Positions 62,201-64,000 of a stretch of 64,000 nt of DNA are shown here, in pieces; position 1 is the stretch's first letter, and every line of letters begins with the position of its first letter. The DNA is from Rhinolophus ferrumequinum (Eukaryota; Chordata; Mammalia; Chiroptera; Rhinolophidae). The notes below the pieces were generated by a model. The model ran no database searches. It had not been told where the DNA came from and was given only the letters and a program-made list of their open reading frames with translations. Location: assembly GCF_004115265.2 (NCBI RefSeq), contig NC_046303.1:1260501-1324500 (forward strand), written 5' to 3'. The translations under genes were made by a program, and so were the position numbers.

Positions 62201-62467
62201 CCAGAGGGTCCACGTGCTTACCCCTCTGCAGTCACCCCTCCCCCCATCGTTTAATTCATTCACAGAACTAAAGAGGGAACTTCTTGGTGTCTTTTTCTAT
62301 CAGCTAGATCTCAATAAGACTGAGGAGGTGATATCGAAATTGGAAAGACTTCACCAGCAGCCCCACATCTGGGATTTTCTACTTCTACTGCCCAGACTGT
62401 GCACAAACAGTGTCCGTGCTGAGGATGTCATCCGTGCTGGAATACACCTTCTCCAGGCGATCTCCAA
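32173..62467 (+). CDS. ABCA13: ABCA13, N-terminal part (exons 1-6 of a much longer gene)
   Basis: Six exons (32173-32241, 49678-49771, 50683-50806, 58505-58659, 60260-60288, 62304-62467) join in frame to 635 bases, the first 211 codons plus two bases. They match the start of human ABCA13 (about 5058 residues) throughout: [32 protein letters not shown] (first membrane span), [19 protein letters not shown] and [20 protein letters not shown]13 is the largest ABCA-subfamily full transporter, with a giant extracytoplasmic loop between the first and second membrane spans; lipid or sterol transport in vesicles has been proposed. Only the first span and the beginning of the loop are in this window, so both nucleotide-binding domains lie downstream. 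No stop or frameshift is seen. It lies downstream of UPP1 in the same orientation, as in human. Confidence 0.95.
33430..33640 (+). mobile_element. L2/MIR 3' end
   Basis: The order 'tgagagcagggagtttttct', 'gcacccagaacagtgcctgg' and 'cttagtaggtgtttaatgat ... attgaatgagtg' is the standard 3' part of L2 (shared with MIR). Confidence 0.75.
33756..33942. mobile_element. Foldback mariner-like MITE
   Basis: The element is 187 bases, flanked by TA, with near-perfect long inverted repeats: TACTGTGTTTCCCC at the left end and GGGGAAACACGGTA at the right. Complementarity runs inward through the blocks around gcatcttttggagcaaaaat and its counterpart to a small AT-rich centre. It has no coding capacity. 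The TA at both ends fits Tc1/mariner-type insertion. I associate this sequence family with bat genomes, from memory and not from a search. Confidence 0.8.
34128..34345 (-). mobile_element. Laurasiatherian-type L1 3' fragment
   Basis: The + strand runs 'caagtacagttgacatacaa', 'tttcaggtgtataacagtga', 'ttatgaagtgacccaccccc', 'aagtctgggacccacctggc' and 'tataactggcagttagtact', the inverted 3' region of L1 copies common in carnivores, ungulates and bats. Confidence 0.75.
34860..35000 (-). mobile_element. Possible L1M 3' UTR fragment
   Basis: 'attttattatggacatttca', 'gactagtacccatcctactt' and 'tagattgttgaaat' resemble a known inverted L1M 3' UTR segment. The copy is strongly diverged. Confidence 0.4.
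35200..39900. other. Unique part of ABCA13 intron 1, no gene recognised
   Basis: This is GC-moderate sequence, with a CpG-rich segment around 37920-38330. Open frames of 60-159 codons occur on both strands without recognisable domains or splice context. The CpG-rich segment could be an unannotated promoter or enhancer, but I see no exon attached to it. Confidence 0.4.
39940..40720 (-). mobile_element. L1M fragment, inverted
   Basis: 'tttataatatgttctagtat', 'agctcttcttttccttcaga', 'attttctttgcttttggaac' and 'ttattccagttggtattttg' follow the inverted late ORF2 and 3' part of L1M elements. It is highly diverged. Confidence 0.65.
42300..43640 (-). mobile_element. L1M fragments, inverted
   Basis: The clearest part is 43440-43640, where 'ggaatttcattggaatagca', 'acactacagatcaatttggg', 'ttcatttatttaggttctct' and 'tttcaataaagttttataat' match inverted L1 ORF2/3' sequence. 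The part before it is more diverged and is interrupted by the TGCG/TG array. Confidence 0.65.
42813..42871. repeat. (TGCG)n(TG)n simple repeat
   Basis: About eight TGCG units are followed by an uninterrupted run of TG dinucleotides. Alternating purine-pyrimidine of this kind can adopt Z-DNA. Confidence 0.95.
43660..45250 (-). mobile_element. AT-rich inverted L1M/HAL1-type sequence
   Basis: 'aataatattctttgtcttaa', 'cttaacctgtctgtgtcctt', 'gcttcagagatgacaatcat' and 'ccttatgttgcatagttttt' recall inverted 3' parts of old L1M/HAL1 elements. Boundaries between separate insertions cannot be drawn by eye. Confidence 0.5.
47190..48120 (+). mobile_element. L1 fragment: end of ORF2 and 3' UTR
   Basis: The order 'gcaaaattcagccagacaga', 'gatagcattggccccaaaca', 'ccataaaaatttccatcatt', 'ggtgattggttacataaatg' and a final stretch like 'ttctttctgtattttttgaa' follows the sense-strand end of an old L1. 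An (AAAT)n tract is embedded at 47393-47429. Confidence 0.65.
47393..47429. repeat. (AAAT)n simple repeat
   Basis: About nine AAAT units lie inside the L1-derived stretch. Confidence 0.9.
48615..48639. other. Perfect 25-base palindrome with TCF/LEF-like half sites
   Basis: Two 12-base arms, TCTTTGAACCAC and GTGGTTCAAAGA, are separated by a single A. Each arm contains CTTTGAA or its complement, close to the TCF/LEF core. It lies about 1 kb upstream of ABCA13 exon 2. Confidence 0.5.
49140..49300 (+). mobile_element. Probable short L1 3' fragment
   Basis: 'gagttatggtatattcgttc' followed by 'tatcatgcaaccagtaagat' and 'ggtgtgactggaaaatattc' resembles the sense L1 segment near the end of ORF2. 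The piece is short and diverged. Confidence 0.45.
49678..49771 (+). CDS. ABCA13: ABCA13 exon 2 (first membrane span)
   Basis: The acceptor CAACCTCCCCAG ends at 49677 and donor GTAAGT begins at 49772. The exon encodes [20 protein letters not shown] and [11 protein letters not shown] plus one base of a Cys codon. Human reads [20 protein letters not shown] here. The hydrophobic run is the first transmembrane segment of the transporter. Confidence 0.97.
49772..50682 (+). other. ABCA13 intron 2
   Basis: This is a short intron of 911 bases. About a third of it is the GGT-rich array at 50101-50417, and the rest is AT-rich. Confidence 0.8.
50101..50417. repeat. GGT/GAT trinucleotide array
   Basis: This is about 315 bases of (GGT)n interrupted by GAT triplets, with a less regular 5' part containing GAAGAT and GGTCAT. 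It stays in triplet register, so all three sense frames and the antisense poly-His frame are open; none is a gene. It ends about 265 bases before ABCA13 exon 3. Confidence 0.97.
50683..50806 (+). CDS. ABCA13: ABCA13 exon 3
   Basis: The acceptor ACATCCAG ends at 50682 and donor GTAAGA begins at 50807. With the base carried from exon 2 it encodes [40 protein letters not shown] and F plus two bases of Arg, aligning with human [21 protein letters not shown] is a potential N-glycosylation site, which fits an extracytoplasmic loop. Confidence 0.96.
51890..52075 (+). mobile_element. MIR SINE
   Basis: 'gggctttgcactcaaacaac', 'tctgtgcaaattactaacct', 'tctctggatctgtttctcac' and 'tacatgaaccgcctagcaca' follow the sense MIR consensus. 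Confidence 0.7.
53121..53245. repeat. Composite tetranucleotide array (TATC/TGTC/CATC)
   Basis: Tracts of CTAT, CTGT, CCGT and CCAT units follow one another in the same four-base register. Confidence 0.95.
54220..55580 (-). mobile_element. Inverted L1M ORF2/3' fragments
   Basis: 'ttgaattcatctgggctttg', 'tttcagcatagctttatgat', 'tcctagttacttcatatttt' and 'gcatttgggttgtttccgct' are typical of inverted L1M 3' sequence. At least two pieces seem to abut near 54955, because the 3' UTR-like part (54960-55410) lies between ORF2-like parts. Confidence 0.75.
57840..58160 (+). mobile_element. L2 fragment
   Basis: 'agttcgaatcagaccaggtt', 'ctctgggcctttgcacctgc' and 'tccctctgactggcctgcaa' follow the L2 consensus region around 'cagatcatgtcact ... 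gggcctttgcactggctgtt ... ctgcctggaa'. Confidence 0.7.
58505..58659 (+). CDS. ABCA13: ABCA13 exon 4, with tandem acceptor and GC donor
   Basis: With two bases from exon 3 it encodes R, then [39 protein letters not shown] and [12 protein letters not shown] plus one base. Human reads RLSRFQTAADPKK and DLAEEIHGMMDKAKNLKRLW here. The human-like acceptor is the AG at 58503-58504; a second AG at 58512-58513 would remove three codons in frame. The 3' boundary is CCAG followed by GCAAGT at 58660, a GC-type donor with an otherwise ideal consensus. No GT donor fits the required phase nearby. Confidence 0.92.
59016..59052. repeat. (CA)n microsatellite
   Basis: About 18 uninterrupted CA units. Confidence 0.95.
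60185..60230 (+). mobile_element. L2/MIR 3' tail next to exon 5
   Basis: 'aaataggtgctcagcaaatg' followed by 'ctttctgatagttgattgaa' matches the shared L2/MIR end (taggtgctcaataaatgcttgttgattga). It ends 29 bases before the exon 5 acceptor. Confidence 0.55.
60260..60288 (+). CDS. ABCA13: ABCA13 exon 5, 29-base microexon
   Basis: The acceptor TTCTTTATTGTAG ends at 60259 and donor GTAAGT begins at 60289. With the G carried from exon 4 it encodes [10 protein letters not shown], matching human DSSYGSSFFT. It is too short for ordinary ORF detection and is recognised only by phase and protein match. Confidence 0.93.
60289..62303 (+). other. ABCA13 intron 5
   Basis: This is 2 kb. The middle (60420-61460) is GC-richer and contains a 203-codon minus-strand open frame (60854-61465) that shows no known domain. 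The rest is AT-rich. No repeat was confidently assigned. Confidence 0.55.
62304..62467 (+). CDS. ABCA13: ABCA13 exon 6
   Basis: The acceptor CTTTTTCTATCAG ends at 62303 and donor GTGGGT begins at 62468. It encodes [40 protein letters not shown] and [14 protein letters not shown] plus two bases, aligning with human [20 protein letters not shown]. Position and phase at the 3' end agree with the human LLQTILN junction. The next exon lies beyond the window. Confidence 0.94.
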
Positions 62468-62649
62468 GTGGGTTAAAAGGAAAAGCGTAATTATAGGCGT
62501 GTGGGTTTTTCCTCCTCATTTTTTTAATGGGAAAATACATATCTCTGAGTAATTGTTGGATACAAAACAAAAACAAAATTCAGAGTGATGCCACCCTGAA
62601 ATGGCTGGAACTCTTGCATCTTCACCTGCCCCTCGTCTACCTGTATAGA

Positions 62650-63245
62650 TGCTTTCTGTGAGTGTGTTTATCTGCGTAGGTGCTTTCTGTGAGTGCGTTT
62701 ACCTGCGTAGGTGCTTTCTGTGAGTGCGTTTACCTGCGTAGGTGCTTTCTGTGAGTGCGTTTACCTGTGTAGTTGCTTTCTGTGAGTGTGTTTACCTGCG
62801 TAGGTGCTTCATGTGAGTGCGTTTACCTGCGTAGGTGCTTTCTGTGAGTGTGTTTACCTGCGTAGGTGCTTTCTGTGAGTGCGTTTACCTGTGTAGGTGC
62901 TTTCTGTGAGTGTGTTTACCTGCGTAGGTGCTTCATGTGAGTGCGTTTACCTGTGTAGGTGCTTTCTGTGAGTGTGTTTACCTGCGTAGGTGCTTCATGT
63001 GAGTGCGTTTACCTGTGTAGGTGCTTTCTGTGAGTGCGTTTACCTGCGTAGGTGCTTTCTGTGAGTGCGTTTACCTGCGTAGGTGCTTTCTGTGAGTGCG
63101 TTTACCTGCGTAGGTGCTTTCTGTGAGTGCGTTTACCTGCGTAGGTGCTTTCTGTGAGTGCGTTTACCTGTGTAGGTGCTTTCTGTGAGTGTGTTTACCT
63201 GCGTAGGTGCTTCATGTGAGTGCGTTTACCTGTGTAGGTGCTTCG
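62650..63245. repeat. Minisatellite, nineteen phased 31-bp units
   Basis: Nineteen full units start every 31 bases from 62650 to 63208 without any insertion or deletion, followed by a partial unit from 63239. Units vary at a few fixed positions: TTTCT or TTCAT early in the unit, AGTGC or AGTGT, and CTGCG or CTGTG. The array begins 182 bases after ABCA13 exon 6. Confidence 0.97.
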
Positions 63246-63289
63246 GATGCTTGCAGTAATGTTGTTCAGATCCTCTTCTCCCTGGTTTA

Positions 63290-63480
63290 AACAATTTAAT
63301 GTCATATTCACATTGCATATGTTCCTATATTCTTTAAATGATCTGCATAATATTCCAATTTGGTATCGTACCATATGCCATAATTGATTTGATAATTTAT
63401 AATTGGCCTTTTGGTTATTTCTAAGTTTTTCACTGTTGGAGATGTGGCATGAATATAACTAATTTCTTGATAAATGGTGC
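63290..63480 (-). mobile_element. Inverted L1-type 3' fragment
   Basis: 'gatctgcataatattccaat', 'ggccttttggttatttctaa' and 'ttgataaatggtgctgcagt' follow inverted L1 3' sequence (ctgcataatattccat ... ggttgtttccaa ... aatgctgcag). Confidence 0.55.
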
Positions 63481-64000
63481 TGCAGTTGCCCAAAATACCA
63501 CCCAGAACTGAGAAGCTCAGTGCTCTCAGAGGTGTAATTCAGTGAGTCGGGCGTTGGTCTCTTGTGATGGACCTGACATGTCCTGTGAGAGTTACCTTCG
63601 AGATGGCCTCTTCCCCTGGGGGTTTTCCCATGTTTTAAAAGTAGGGTCTTTTATTCCCCAAATTCTTTTGTGTAAACTTATTGTTTACACAAATGTGGTA
63701 TTTTATTAGTAAAAGTGTATATTCTTTTCAGATTTTTAATTGTGCCTTATTTTATGTGCCATCAGTGCGAACAATCAGCATTGCCCTTAGGCTGGGGCTA
63801 GAGGGGACCCTGCCCCAGAGGAGACCCTGCTCTGGTCTCTGCAGGCCATGCCTCTGCTCATGACGCAGGAAGCCCGTGGGGCCGAGGGATGTGCCCACAG
63901 AGCCCCCTCACCGTGGGCTCCCTGCCCCAATGGCCAGAGCCCACTTCCAGAGCTGTGGGCCTCTTCCCTAATGCCCCTTTGAGGTAGCTCTCACCACCTG

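Larger units (their letters stand above)
62468..64000 (+). other. ABCA13 intron 6 (runs off the window)
   Basis: It contains the 31-bp minisatellite (62650-63245) and an inverted L1-type fragment at 63290-63480. No further exon was seen up to the right edge. Confidence 0.65.

Noticed and set aside
62214-62552. Reading the whole 112-codon frame around ABCA13 exon 6 as a gene
   Set aside because: Only 62304-62467 matches ABCA13, and it is bounded by a good acceptor and donor. The flanking codons are intron read-through.

Overview
This is mammalian nuclear DNA containing parts or all of three neighbouring genes, all on the + strand, in the order C7orf57 (last coding exon), UPP1 (complete coding region) and ABCA13 (first six exons). 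This is the gene order of human 7p12. Several old fragments look like known L1, MIR, L2 and hAT-Charlie repeats. I see no Alu, rodent B1/B2, CAN, BovA or ERE1 SINE. The L1 tails look laurasiatherian. A foldback, mariner-like MITE of a kind I associate with bat genomes lies at 33756-33942. My best guess is a laurasiatherian, perhaps a bat; the order is an inference and the species is not determined.

Layout. 1-2085: the end of C7orf57, with its terminal exon at 1023-1069 and a possible long 3' UTR. 2090-7900: intergenic DNA with two sense L1 fragments and one unassigned repeat. 7900-8960: CpG island and promoter of UPP1, containing a six-copy 36-bp minisatellite and a probable untranslated first exon ending at 8697. 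14119-24747: seven coding exons of UPP1 that join in frame to 310 codons plus stop, with a poly(A) signal at 24789. 24810-32100: intergenic. 32173-62467: ABCA13 exons 1-6, which join in frame to the first 211 codons of a very large ABC transporter; the gene continues past the right edge.

The genes have unrelated roles. UPP1 is a soluble enzyme of pyrimidine salvage. ABCA13 is a giant full-size ABCA-subfamily membrane protein. C7orf57 is poorly characterised. They are neighbours by conserved synteny, not by pathway.

I found no undescribed multi-gene system. The most interesting observations concern gene structure and repeats. They are a probable GC-AG intron and a tandem 3' splice site around ABCA13 exon 4, a 29-base exon 5 whose likely branch point abuts an old SINE/LINE tail, and a perfectly phased 19-copy 31-bp array in ABCA13 intron 6 carrying 5' splice-site-like motifs on both strands. 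Others are a GGT-rich array just before ABCA13 exon 3, the UPP1 promoter minisatellite, and a C7orf57 stop codon embedded in a poly(A) signal. Exon boundaries were set by reading frame, splice consensus and remembered human and mouse protein sequences, not by alignment software.
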